Part shown: one piece after another, positions 32,077 to 41,011 of the stretch
Layout: each line of letters opens with the position of its first letter
Position numbering within the stretch: position 1 is the stretch's first letter
Assembly: GCF_000619805.1 (NCBI RefSeq)
Contig: NZ_JHUV01000017.1
Location: 1 to 41,011, forward strand
Length of the DNA: 41,011 nucleotides
DNA from: Sulfurihydrogenibium subterraneum DSM 15120
GTDB taxonomy: Bacteria; Aquificota; Aquificia; Aquificales; Hydrogenothermaceae
Reading direction: 5' to 3'
The notes under the pieces: generated by a model
Told to the model about the DNA's origin: nothing
The model's input: the letters and a program-made list of their open reading frames with translations, nothing else
Database searches by the model: none
Position numbers and translations under genes: made by a program

Positions 32077-32966
32077 TTTAAAGCGTCTATAAGTTTGTTT
32101 AAAGTTTCTGCTGGTATTGCACCTGATACTGCGATACCTTTATTTGGAAAAACTATCGTAGGTGTTCCGTTTATTCCTACTGATTGAGCGTACTGAAGAT
32201 TTTTATCTATTGTTCCTTTAGCTGATTGACAAGATTTATCTATAGAAGATAATCCTGCTTCATCTCCCTTTGCTACACTTTCAAAAGATCTGTTAAGTAT
32301 ATTTTGTTTTGCGTTGTTATCTTTTTGACACTCTATGTTTTCTGATATACCTCTTGCGTGCTTATGGAATGGTAGAGGATACAGCACCATTTCAAATTTC
32401 ACATCTTTTCTGTTTTTTAAAACTTTTTCTATCTCTTGATGTAATTTTGCACAGAAAGGACATTGTGGGTCTGTAAATACGTAAACTATATTATTACCAC
32501 TACCGTAGGTAATGTTAGATTTAGGTAAATTTTTTGTGTCAACAAAGTTTATAAGGTCTATAAGTCCTTCCTTTTTTAGCATTTCTACTTTATCTTTACC
32601 TAAAATTTTTGCCAATTTAGCTTCTTTTTCAGAGTTTACTTGAGATTGGAGTTGTTGAAATCTTTCTCTTGTAAGACTTACTTTTTTGTTTACGTCTATA
32701 ATTTCACCATTTACTAAGTATTTAAGATTGCAATCAACGTAAATAGGCACTTTTTTGTTGCCTGTTTCTATTACAACTTCGTAAAGTCCAGATATAGGTG
32801 AGTCAGAAACACTTACGACTTTTGCATTTCCTAAAATTCCAGATAATGCTTTTTGTACTTGAGCAGTACTTACTTTACTACTTCCACCTCCAAGACAACT
32901 TTCTGCTGCAAAAACAGTTGTTCCTGCGGTCATTAGTCCAACTAAAAACATCTTTAACTTCATCAA
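32073..32966 (-). CDS. dsbC: Thiol:disulfide interchange protein, DsbC/DsbG-like
   Basis: A 297-aa periplasmic disulfide isomerase. It has a signal peptide (about 1-21), an N-terminal dimerisation domain (about 30-95), a charged helical linker and a C-terminal thioredoxin fold. The active site is C169-P-F-C172 and the cis-proline is P269 in GTPT. The second, structural pair, C213 and C246, matches the DsbC arrangement. The CPFC redox pair differs from the CGYC of E. coli DsbC. Cytochrome c and other cysteine-rich exported proteins are plentiful here and are likely clients. It overlaps the ABC ATPase gene. Confidence 0.88.
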   Translation of the reverse strand: MMKLKMFLVGLMTAGTTVFAAESCLGGGSSKVSTAQVQKALSGILGNAKVVSVSDSPISGLYEVVIETGNKKVPIYVDCNLKYLVNGEIIDVNKKVSLTRERFQQLQSQVNSEKEAKLAKILGKDKVEMLKKEGLIDLINFVDTKNLPKSNITYGSGNNIVYVFTDPQCPFCAKLHQEIEKVLKNRKDVKFEMVLYPLPFHKHARGISENIECQKDNNAKQNILNRSFESVAKGDEAGLSSIDKSCQSAKGTIDKNLQYAQSVGINGTPTIVFPNKGIAVSGAIPAETLNKLIDALK

Positions 32967-33042
32967 TTCTCTCCTTAAGATTAGATTTTTTATATATTAT
33001 ATCCTTGTTTCTAATTTTGTGTGTAAATCTTTTGTAAATCTG

Positions 33043-33657
33043 CTAATTTTTTGAATTTAATTTTAGGAAAATTAGTCCAGTCATTATTGCATCGTTTAAA
33101 GCGTCGTGTTTTCCAAAAGATGGAATGTTTAGGTCTTTTAGTATTGAATCAAACCTTAAATCTACAAATCCTTGTGGTATTGTACCTATTTTGTAATCGT
33201 AATACATTCCAGATACTTCTATTTTTTCGTTTGGAAGTGGTATTCCTATAATCTTTTTTGTGTATTTGTTTATCATTGCTACATCAAAATCTATGTAATA
33301 ACCAACAAGAGGTCTACTTCCTATAAACTTTAAAAACTCTTTTATGGCTTTTTTTAATGGGATACCGTTTTCAAGGTCTTTTTTTCTAAGCCCGTGTATT
33401 TTTATTGTTTCTTCGTTAATATCTTTTTCAGGTTTTACTACTGTGTAAAATCTATCTTTTAGAAGGATTCTATTTTGTTTAATCTTTACAGCTCCAATAG
33501 ACAGGATATCATCTGTTTTTGGGTTTAAGCCTGTTGTTTCTGTATCAAAAACTACGTATTCATCTTCTGGTGGGTTATCAAAAAGAAATAAGAACTCTTT
33601 GTCTTTAAGCTTTTTCTTTAAAAGTTCTTTTTTTAAGCGTTTTAATAAATCTATCAT
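33043..33657 (-). CDS. DnaQ-type 3'-5' exonuclease
   Basis: A 204-aa DEDDh exonuclease. Exo I is VFDTETTG, Exo II is VGYYIDFDVAMIN, and the ExoIII-type motif is KHDALNDAIMTG, containing the catalytic H and D. An N-terminal basic helix (about 1-25) precedes it. It is not the polymerase III epsilon subunit by context. It overlaps the DUF294/CBS gene by 4 bp; the pairing of such an exonuclease with DUF294-CBS, ActP and Acs genes recurs in many bacteria. The substrate (DNA or RNA oligonucleotides) is unknown. Confidence 0.88.
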   Translation of the reverse strand: MIDLLKRLKKELLKKKLKDKEFLFLFDNPPEDEYVVFDTETTGLNPKTDDILSIGAVKIKQNRILLKDRFYTVVKPEKDINEETIKIHGLRKKDLENGIPLKKAIKEFLKFIGSRPLVGYYIDFDVAMINKYTKKIIGIPLPNEKIEVSGMYYDYKIGTIPQGFVDLRFDSILKDLNIPSFGKHDALNDAIMTGLIFLKLNSKN

Positions 33658-35462
33658 CTTAAATAGTTTAGTTTGTAATGGTTTGTTATAAAATCTTTAA
33701 ATTTATTTACAATTTTAAACGACTCTTTTAGTAAATCTTTCTCATAGTTTGTTAGAGAGTTTACATTTATATAATCGTCAGGTTGTTTTTTCATCTCTAT
33801 CTTTTTAAGTCTTTCTCTAAGTCTTAAAGTTAGCATAAATTCTAACGACTCTATTAATTCTTTACCAAAATCTTTGTTTATTACATTTAAGTTAACGAGT
33901 TCTTTTATACGATTGAAGGTGTTTGTTTCAGTTATTCTATTCTCAACCGATAAAGACCTAATACCGTGGATTATCGGGAATATACCACCTTTTTTTATGT
34001 CTAACTCTCCTTTGTGTTCTCCTTTTTCTGTTTCAAATCCACCAAAAAAGTTTAAAGGTGTTTTAAAACTTATAGTTGGTAGTGCAAACCAAGATAGAAA
34101 TGTTTTATTGTCTGATATTTTTTCAAAAAGATAATCTCTAAGTTTTTCTGCCAGCTCTGTTTTTCCATCAATAGGTCTTAAATCTACAAGTATTGCAAGG
34201 TTCAGCATATTTTCTGGGTTTATGTTGTTTGTATACTCAAAAATAGATTCTTTAAACTCTTTTAAAGGTTTTCTCCAGTATGGGTTTGTAAGCATTACGT
34301 TTCCTTTACACTCTGGATAACCTAACGTTTTAAGAGCTTCAATAAAGTTTATTGAAAAGCTTTCTAAAACTTCTTTATCAATCTCAAAACCATCGGATAA
34401 GATTAAGCCGTTGTCTTGGTCTGTTTTAAGTATCTGTTCTTGTCTGCCTTCACTTCCCATAACTATGAGGCAGGTATTTTCTTTTATTTTTTCATCTGCA
34501 AGGAGATTGAATATTTTTTTGAATATCTTTTCGTTTATCTCTGATACAAACTTCATTATATGACGGGTTCTTATTCCTTCTTTGTGCAGGAGTTTTACTG
34601 TGTTTATCATTGAGTCTGATATAATTTTTAATTCATCTATTGTTTTTGCTCTTTCTACTTGTAGAGCTAAAAATTGAGGTTGATTTGAGTACTGGGTAAG
34701 TATATCTACTTCGTTGAGTACTCCAATTATTTGGTTATTTTCATCTTTAATTACAACTCTTTTTATGTTGTGTTTTATCATCGTTATTATTGCATCAAAT
34801 AAGAAAGTGTCTGGATTTACGCTTATAATGTTTTTGTTCGCTATATCGCCTATGGAATCTTCTACGCTTTTCTTAGAAAGAATAACTTTTTTTCTTAAGT
34901 CTGAGTCTGTAACGATGCCATAAGAATCTGGGTATTTAACTATTATACTTAATGCCTTTTCTTCGGTCATCTTCTTTACAGCTTCGTATATAGATAAATT
35001 TTTTTCGACTATCAAAGGTTTTTGATACTTTATATCTTTAACTTTTGAGAATAGATAAGGATTTTCTGAAGCTATAGAAGAGAGTTTTTCTTTTGTAGAC
35101 TTCTTAAAATAACTTGCAAAATCATAATTTTCAGAGATTAGTTTTAGTAATATGTTTGATGGAAATCTGTAAAAGATACATTCTTCCACAGTAAAGAACT
35201 GATTTTCATTTTGACCTAATATTGATAGGTAATCAAAACTGTCTTTTTCTCCAAAGTAGCTCACTTCATTTCCTGCTAAATCCTTTTCAACTACTGCTCC
35301 TTTTAGAATGATACAGTAAAACTTTGAAAGATTTGGCACAGTTTGATTTGGTTTTAGATATACCATTTCTGTGTTGTCTATAATCTCGTTTAGTTGAGAA
35401 TCAGTCAGTAGCTCAAAAGGATAGCAGGTTTTTAAATACAGTTTTATGTCCGCTATACTCAT
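33654..35462 (-). CDS. DUF294/CBS/cNMP-binding signal protein
   Basis: A 602-aa cytoplasmic regulatory protein. The order is a cyclic-nucleotide-binding-like domain (about 1-130), two CBS motifs (about 150-265; SIYEAVKKMTEEKALSIIV and DAIITMIKHNIKRVVIKD), a DUF294 nucleotidyltransferase-like domain with GSEGRQEQILKTDQDNG (about 330-350, the GlnD-like metal/NTP site) and the DUF294 C-terminal helical domain. The G-S-x-G-R-x-E and D-x-D residues are intact, so NTP transfer to a protein is possible. It sits behind actP after a terminator-like hairpin. A role in controlling acetate uptake is inferred from the conserved neighbourhood. Confidence 0.88.
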   Translation of the reverse strand: MSIADIKLYLKTCYPFELLTDSQLNEIIDNTEMVYLKPNQTVPNLSKFYCIILKGAVVEKDLAGNEVSYFGEKDSFDYLSILGQNENQFFTVEECIFYRFPSNILLKLISENYDFASYFKKSTKEKLSSIASENPYLFSKVKDIKYQKPLIVEKNLSIYEAVKKMTEEKALSIIVKYPDSYGIVTDSDLRKKVILSKKSVEDSIGDIANKNIISVNPDTFLFDAIITMIKHNIKRVVIKDENNQIIGVLNEVDILTQYSNQPQFLALQVERAKTIDELKIISDSMINTVKLLHKEGIRTRHIMKFVSEINEKIFKKIFNLLADEKIKENTCLIVMGSEGRQEQILKTDQDNGLILSDGFEIDKEVLESFSINFIEALKTLGYPECKGNVMLTNPYWRKPLKEFKESIFEYTNNINPENMLNLAILVDLRPIDGKTELAEKLRDYLFEKISDNKTFLSWFALPTISFKTPLNFFGGFETEKGEHKGELDIKKGGIFPIIHGIRSLSVENRITETNTFNRIKELVNLNVINKDFGKELIESLEFMLTLRLRERLKKIEMKKQPDDYINVNSLTNYEKDLLKESFKIVNKFKDFITNHYKLNYLR

Positions 35463-35482
35463 CGTTTTTCTCCTTAATATCT

Positions 35483-35504
35483 AAAAAAGGGGCTTAAAAG
35501 CCCC
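35483..35504 (-). terminator. Terminator/attenuator after actP-type gene
   Basis: On the minus strand GGGGCTTTTAAGCCCC (35504-35489) is followed by TTTTTT (35488-35483). It lies between the symporter stop and the start of the DUF294 gene. It could lower expression of the two downstream genes relative to the symporter. Confidence 0.8.
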
Positions 35505-35513
35505 ATCTCTATA

Positions 35514-37247
35514 TTAATGTTTAACAGCTCCTTCTGCACCTATTCCAGTTTGAGATCTAAAGTATTGAGCTTCAAAGCCTTCTTTGTCTTCTTTAGCCCT
35601 TTCAGAGTTGTCAAGTTTAGAGATTAGTATTGTTAAAACAAATGTAGTAAGCATTGAGAATAATGCAGGGTTTTTAAGTTTTATTATTGGCTCTGGATTT
35701 TTAAGTACATCAACCCATACAGTAGGGGATATAACGATTAATACTAAAGCAACAACTAATCCAGCTAAACCGCCCCAGAATGCACCCTTTGTAGTAAGGT
35801 TTTTCCAGTAGATAGATAAAAGAAGAATTGGGAAGTTTACAGATGCAGCAATAGCAAACGCTAGTCCAACCATAAACGCTACGTTTTGTTTTTCAAAGAT
35901 TATACCTAAGATTATTGCCAGTATACCGATTACAAAAGTTGCTATTTTTGAAACTTTCATTTCTTTCTGTTCGTCTTTTTCTTTTGCTATAACATTTGCA
36001 TACAGGTCGTGGGATAAAGTAGAAGCTCCAGCCAACGTTAATCCAGAAACAACCGCTAATATTGTAGCAAATGCAACTGCTGATATAAATCCCATAAACG
36101 CTGATCCACCTACAGCTTCTGCAAGATGGATAGCTGTCATGTTATCTCCACCAATTAATGCTTTTTTATCTCCTATCAGGTTTTTAGTTTCGTCAGTAGC
36201 ACTAACTATTTTTGTTATTCCATCAACAACAATCTGTTTTACGTTTTGGAAGTATTCAGGATGGTTTACAAATAAAGCAATAGCTCCAAAACCTATTATG
36301 AAAGTAAGTATATAGAAGTAGCCGATAAATCCTGTTGCAAAGAATACTGATTTTCTTGCTTCTTTTGCGTTAGGCACTGTAAAGAATCTCATTAAGATGT
36401 GAGGTAATCCTGCCGTTCCGAACATTAAAGCAAGTCCTAAAGATATAGCATTTAACGGGTCTGATACAAGTCCACCTGGAGCCATAATAGCTTCAGCTTT
36501 TGCGTGAACTTTTGTAGCTGTTGAGAATAATGATTCAAAACTAAATCCAAAGTTTAGAAGAACCATAAATGCCATAAAAGATGCACCACCTAAAAGTAAA
36601 ACAGCTTTTACAATCTGTATCCAAGTAGTCGCAAGCATTCCACCAAACGCAACGTAGGTTATCATTAATACACCTACTACTATAATAGCTGTGGAATAAG
36701 GTAATCCAAATAAAAGCTGTATTAACTTACCTGCACCAACCATCTGAGCAATAAGATAGAACGTAACAACTGATAGAGAACCTATAGCTGCAAGGATTCT
36801 TATTCTTTTTTGTTCAAGTCTGAAAGAAGTAACATCAGCAAATGTGTACTTTCCTAAGTTTCTAAGTGGCTCAGAAAGTAAGAACATAACTATAGGCCAG
36901 CCTACTAAGAAACCAATTGAGTATAAAAGTCCGTCATATCCTGACGTGTAAACAAGTCCTGCAATACCTAAGAAAGAAGCTGCAGACATATAGTCTCCAG
37001 CTATAGCAAGACCGTTTTGAAATCCAGTGATACCGCCGCCTGCTGTGTAGAAATCTTTTGCAGTTCTTGTCCTTTTAGCTGCCCAGTATGTAATACCTAA
37101 AGTAGCTAAAACAAACAGTATAAACATTGAAATAGCAGTCATATTAACAGCCTGTTTTTGAACGTTTCCTTCAACACTACCAGCTGCAAAGGCTAATGAA
37201 ACTAAAGCAAAACTTAAAAACCAGAAAAACAATCCCCTTTTTGTCAT
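35514..37247 (-). CDS. actP: Sodium:solute symporter, ActP-like (acetate permease)
   Basis: A 577-aa polytopic transporter of the SSS family with a signal-like first helix and about 13 more membrane segments. Family motifs are [20 protein letters not shown] near residue 64 and the helix [12 protein letters not shown]-like [14 protein letters not shown], and it contains [14 protein letters not shown]. The best-known relatives import acetate with Na+ or H+. The DUF485 partner gene 1 nt upstream, the acs gene and the porin support acetate or another short carboxylate. AGGAGG precedes the ATG. The substrate is from context. Confidence 0.9.
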   Translation of the reverse strand: MTKRGLFFWFLSFALVSLAFAAGSVEGNVQKQAVNMTAISMFILFVLATLGITYWAAKRTRTAKDFYTAGGGITGFQNGLAIAGDYMSAASFLGIAGLVYTSGYDGLLYSIGFLVGWPIVMFLLSEPLRNLGKYTFADVTSFRLEQKRIRILAAIGSLSVVTFYLIAQMVGAGKLIQLLFGLPYSTAIIVVGVLMITYVAFGGMLATTWIQIVKAVLLLGGASFMAFMVLLNFGFSFESLFSTATKVHAKAEAIMAPGGLVSDPLNAISLGLALMFGTAGLPHILMRFFTVPNAKEARKSVFFATGFIGYFYILTFIIGFGAIALFVNHPEYFQNVKQIVVDGITKIVSATDETKNLIGDKKALIGGDNMTAIHLAEAVGGSAFMGFISAVAFATILAVVSGLTLAGASTLSHDLYANVIAKEKDEQKEMKVSKIATFVIGILAIILGIIFEKQNVAFMVGLAFAIAASVNFPILLLSIYWKNLTTKGAFWGGLAGLVVALVLIVISPTVWVDVLKNPEPIIKLKNPALFSMLTTFVLTILISKLDNSERAKEDKEGFEAQYFRSQTGIGAEGAVKH

Positions 37248-37248
37248 G

Positions 37249-37563
37249 TTATACCTCCTTTAGATACTTTTTCTTTATTTTTTCTGAGAATTCGTCGTAA
37301 TCTTTGTTTGCGATGTAGACGTATACTCCTGTTAAGATGAAAGATAAAACTATAACGCCAATACCAATAGGTATACCGATTGTTGTTACACCTTCTCCGA
37401 TTTTTTGAGCTAAAAATTCCTTGTTAAATGCAACTAGTAGAATGAAACCAAAGTAAATTATCAACTCTAACGCCGTGAGAATAATCATTACCCTGTTTCT
37501 TTCAGATACTAACTTTTGAAAGTCAGGGTCGTTTTTGATTTTTTCAATAAGACTTCTGTCCAT
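37249..37563 (-). CDS. DUF485 membrane protein (YjcH-like partner of ActP)
   Basis: A 104-aa protein with an N-terminal hydrophilic helix ([15 protein letters not shown]) and two membrane segments (about 27-46 and 62-88). The pattern matches DUF485, the YjcH family found with ActP in E. coli. It ends 1 nt before actP and starts 15 nt after the porin gene. Function is presumed to support the symporter. Confidence 0.88.
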   Translation of the reverse strand: MDRSLIEKIKNDPDFQKLVSERNRVMIILTALELIIYFGFILLVAFNKEFLAQKIGEGVTTIGIPIGIGVIVLSFILTGVYVYIANKDYDEFSEKIKKKYLKEV

Positions 37564-37578
37564 AACGCTTACCTCCTG

Positions 37579-38937
37579 TTAAAAGTCGTAGTTTGCTATT
37601 AGTCTATATTCTGTAAAGTTTTGTCCTGGAACAAAGTTCCAAGTGTATATTCCCCTTGCTTTTAGCTCTAAATTCTTGATTAATCTACACTTCCAAGTTA
37701 AGTCCCAATCAGTCTCGCTTGCGTCGTGAGTTGTTGAAGCATATTTTGCATTATTTCCAACATTAAAATAAGAGTATGCTAAATGTAAGTTTAATCCTTT
37801 TATTATGTCAAAGCTTGTTCCAACCTTCCAAGCTGTTGTGTCTGCTACGTATCCAAGCCTTGTAACTGTTCCTTGTACAAATCCAGGTGTTCCACCCCAA
37901 GGAGTAATAAGTCCACCATTTAATAGTTTGTTTGTATTACTACCAGTTATTGAGTACGCACCGTAAAGGTTAAAGTTTTGGACTACTGGAGTTAGAATAT
38001 TTAAGTTAATTTTTGCTCCAAAAAGGTTTGCTCCAACTTCTTTACCAAAAACCTTTTTAACGTTATCTCCTATGTTTGTTTCATTTATATACTGTGCTGA
38101 TACTGTAGTTTTTACATCAGCCATTTTCACAGTGTAATCACCTTGTAGGTATACAATGTTTAACATATCCCAAGCGTAGTAATCCCAAGCTTGAAGTTTT
38201 AAGTTGGGTATTCCTTCGTAAATCGCAGCTAAAACTGTTACTCCCGCGTTAGACTTTCCTATAGCCTGCTTACCCATATTCATAAAGTTTCCTGTATCGT
38301 ATTTAGCTAATCCTTGATTTAGACTTGAGTATCCTCCGCAACCATAACCTGATTGTAATCCAAGATAACTACACGCTGAATATGCGTTTGCAAATGTTCC
38401 ATAAGCCATGTTCCAGAAGTGAGCTCCTATTAAGGTTGTTTTAGGTAAGTCCTTGTTTGTAATTACAACACCTTCAAAAAGGTTTGGAAGCATTCTTGCA
38501 TCGTCCATACCAGCCATAGGAGTGTTTATTTCCTGTCTTCCGATTTTTAAGTTTGTGTTTTTATAAGTGTAGTTAAGATAAAGTTGACCTATGTAAGTAA
38601 CACCTTTTCTATCTTTACCGAATAAAGATGGGTCCATATGTGAGTTTGGAGTCCCGTCATCATTAGTTCTATTTGGGTTTATTGCATTAGTCGTGTAAGT
38701 CATAATACCAAATTTCAAACCGTTGACAGCTGCAGTTTCAAATCCAAACTTACCACCAATTGCAAAAGCTGAACGGTCATTTTTTGAGAACGCAGTGTTG
38801 TAATCCCTATCAATGTAAAAAGCCCTAAACTGACCCATAACCTTGCTTTCTTTGAAAGCTGACTCAAGGTCGTTTGCTGCAAATACCTGAGTTGAACCTA
38901 CTGCCAAAAGTGCTGACAGTGCCAAAACTTTTTTCAT
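37579..38937 (-). CDS. Outer-membrane porin, OprD-like
   Basis: A 452-aa beta-barrel with a signal peptide (MKKVLALSALLAVGSTQVFA) and many alternating strands. GRQEINTPMAGMDDARMLPN and the tail EYRLIANYDF with terminal Phe are typical of the OprD/Campylobacter-type porin family. The operon with DUF485 and ActP suggests it passes acetate or another small carboxylate. It has AGGAGG before its ATG. The upstream region carries two TATAAC-N3-GTTATA palindromes, also found before acs. Confidence 0.82.
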   Translation of the reverse strand: MKKVLALSALLAVGSTQVFAANDLESAFKESKVMGQFRAFYIDRDYNTAFSKNDRSAFAIGGKFGFETAAVNGLKFGIMTYTTNAINPNRTNDDGTPNSHMDPSLFGKDRKGVTYIGQLYLNYTYKNTNLKIGRQEINTPMAGMDDARMLPNLFEGVVITNKDLPKTTLIGAHFWNMAYGTFANAYSACSYLGLQSGYGCGGYSSLNQGLAKYDTGNFMNMGKQAIGKSNAGVTVLAAIYEGIPNLKLQAWDYYAWDMLNIVYLQGDYTVKMADVKTTVSAQYINETNIGDNVKKVFGKEVGANLFGAKINLNILTPVVQNFNLYGAYSITGSNTNKLLNGGLITPWGGTPGFVQGTVTRLGYVADTTAWKVGTSFDIIKGLNLHLAYSYFNVGNNAKYASTTHDASETDWDLTWKCRLIKNLELKARGIYTWNFVPGQNFTEYRLIANYDF

Positions 38938-38966
38938 CGTTTAACCTCCTATAAAATTAGATTTAT

Positions 38967-38981
38967 TAAAACATTGTTATA
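38967..38981. promoter_or_regulatory. TATAAC-N3-GTTATA operator, copy proximal to porin
   Basis: TAAAACATTGTTATA, a palindrome with one mismatch, 30 bp before the porin ATG. Centred 25 bp from the copy at 38992-39006. Confidence 0.5.
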
Positions 38982-38991
38982 TTCAAATGTT

Positions 38992-39006
38992 TATAACATC
39001 GTTATA
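38992..39006. promoter_or_regulatory. TATAAC-N3-GTTATA operator, perfect copy
   Basis: TATAACATCGTTATA, a perfect six-base inverted repeat with 3-bp spacer. The surrounding bases also match the acs copy (AATAWAACNATGTTWTAA on the minus strand). Confidence 0.55.
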
Positions 39007-39025
39007 TTTGCTTATTTTTAGCCAA

Positions 39026-39055
39026 TAAAAAAACCTCTCCAAAAACGGAGAGGTT
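39026..39055 (-). terminator. Intrinsic terminator after acs
   Basis: On the minus strand AACCTCTCC (39055-39047) pairs with GGAGAGGTT (39040-39032) around GTTTTT, followed by seven T residues. It ends the acs transcript just upstream of the porin promoter region. Confidence 0.88.
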
Positions 39056-39069
39056 GGATTTAAAAAAAC

Positions 39070-40962
<1,893 letters not shown>

Positions 40963-40975
40963 GTTTGACCTCCTT

Positions 40976-40990
40976 TATAACATAGTTTTA
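40976..40990. promoter_or_regulatory. TATAAC-N3-GTTATA operator before acs
   Basis: TATAACATAGTTTTA, one mismatch from a perfect palindrome, 13 bp before the acs ATG and directly upstream of its ribosome site. It matches the two copies before the porin-actP operon. Confidence 0.5.
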
Positions 40991-41011
40991 TTATGAAAAA
41001 TAAAACAGTAT

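Overview
The window is AT-rich (about one third G+C by eye), gene-dense bacterial chromosome. Gene order and protein character point to a thermophilic, microaerophilic or denitrifying member of the Aquificota, most likely Hydrogenothermaceae (Sulfurihydrogenibium-like). The nap order, napA-G-H-B-F-L-D, is the one known from Campylobacterota (Epsilonproteobacteria). The taxonomic call is an inference; there is no rRNA in the window.

Layout. 1-300: cut-off start of a transposase-like gene with a hairpin at its head. 300-662: control region with two FNR/DNR-type boxes, a candidate small RNA with CCUCC loops, and a nap leader that can form a pseudoknot. 663-7632: periplasmic nitrate reductase operon. 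7705-15811: outer-membrane porin, cytochrome cd1 nitrite reductase nirS and heme d1 genes (a diheme NirN-like protein, a V4R protein, nirJ, nirF, nirE). 15783-18745 (minus): anaerobic ribonucleotide reductase, with the glycyl-radical segment on its own 54-codon gene, plus nrdG. 18817-21238: fused siroheme decarboxylase (minus), diverging from sirC and a cysteine-free Crp/Fnr regulator. 21231-23067 (minus): DUF59 protein, 12-TM NnrS/NorB-like protein, DUF2249-like protein. 23250-26771: cytochrome c', DUF2249 protein, two small membrane proteins and a quinol-type NO reductase. 26874-33657: housekeeping genes (epimerase-like protein, murI, rsfS, bamD, rng, an ABC ATPase, dsbC, a DnaQ-type exonuclease). 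33654-40962 (minus): acetate module (DUF294/CBS protein, actP-type symporter, DUF485 protein, porin, acs).

How it works together. The nap, nir and nor genes give nitrate to nitrite to NO to N2O; no nosZ is present here. SirC, NirE, the fused decarboxylase, NirJ, NirF and the NirN-like protein form a nearly complete heme d1 route. The regulator at 20564 has the E-x-x-S-R recognition helix expected to read TTGAT-N4-ATCAA. Copies of that box lie upstream of the candidate sRNA, napA, the porin, nirS, nrdD, the decarboxylase/sirC pair, the regulator itself, cytochrome c' and the nor operon, several about 41 bp before a plausible start point. I infer one anoxia/NO regulon that also switches dNTP synthesis to the oxygen-sensitive enzyme.

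The least explained items are the CCUCC-loop RNA, the nap leader pseudoknot, the split glycyl-radical subunit, two 9-6-9 palindromes flanking the cytochrome c' promoter, the V4R protein, the hidden 42-residue membrane protein in the nor operon, and a TATAAC-N3-GTTATA operator shared by acs and the porin-actP operon.
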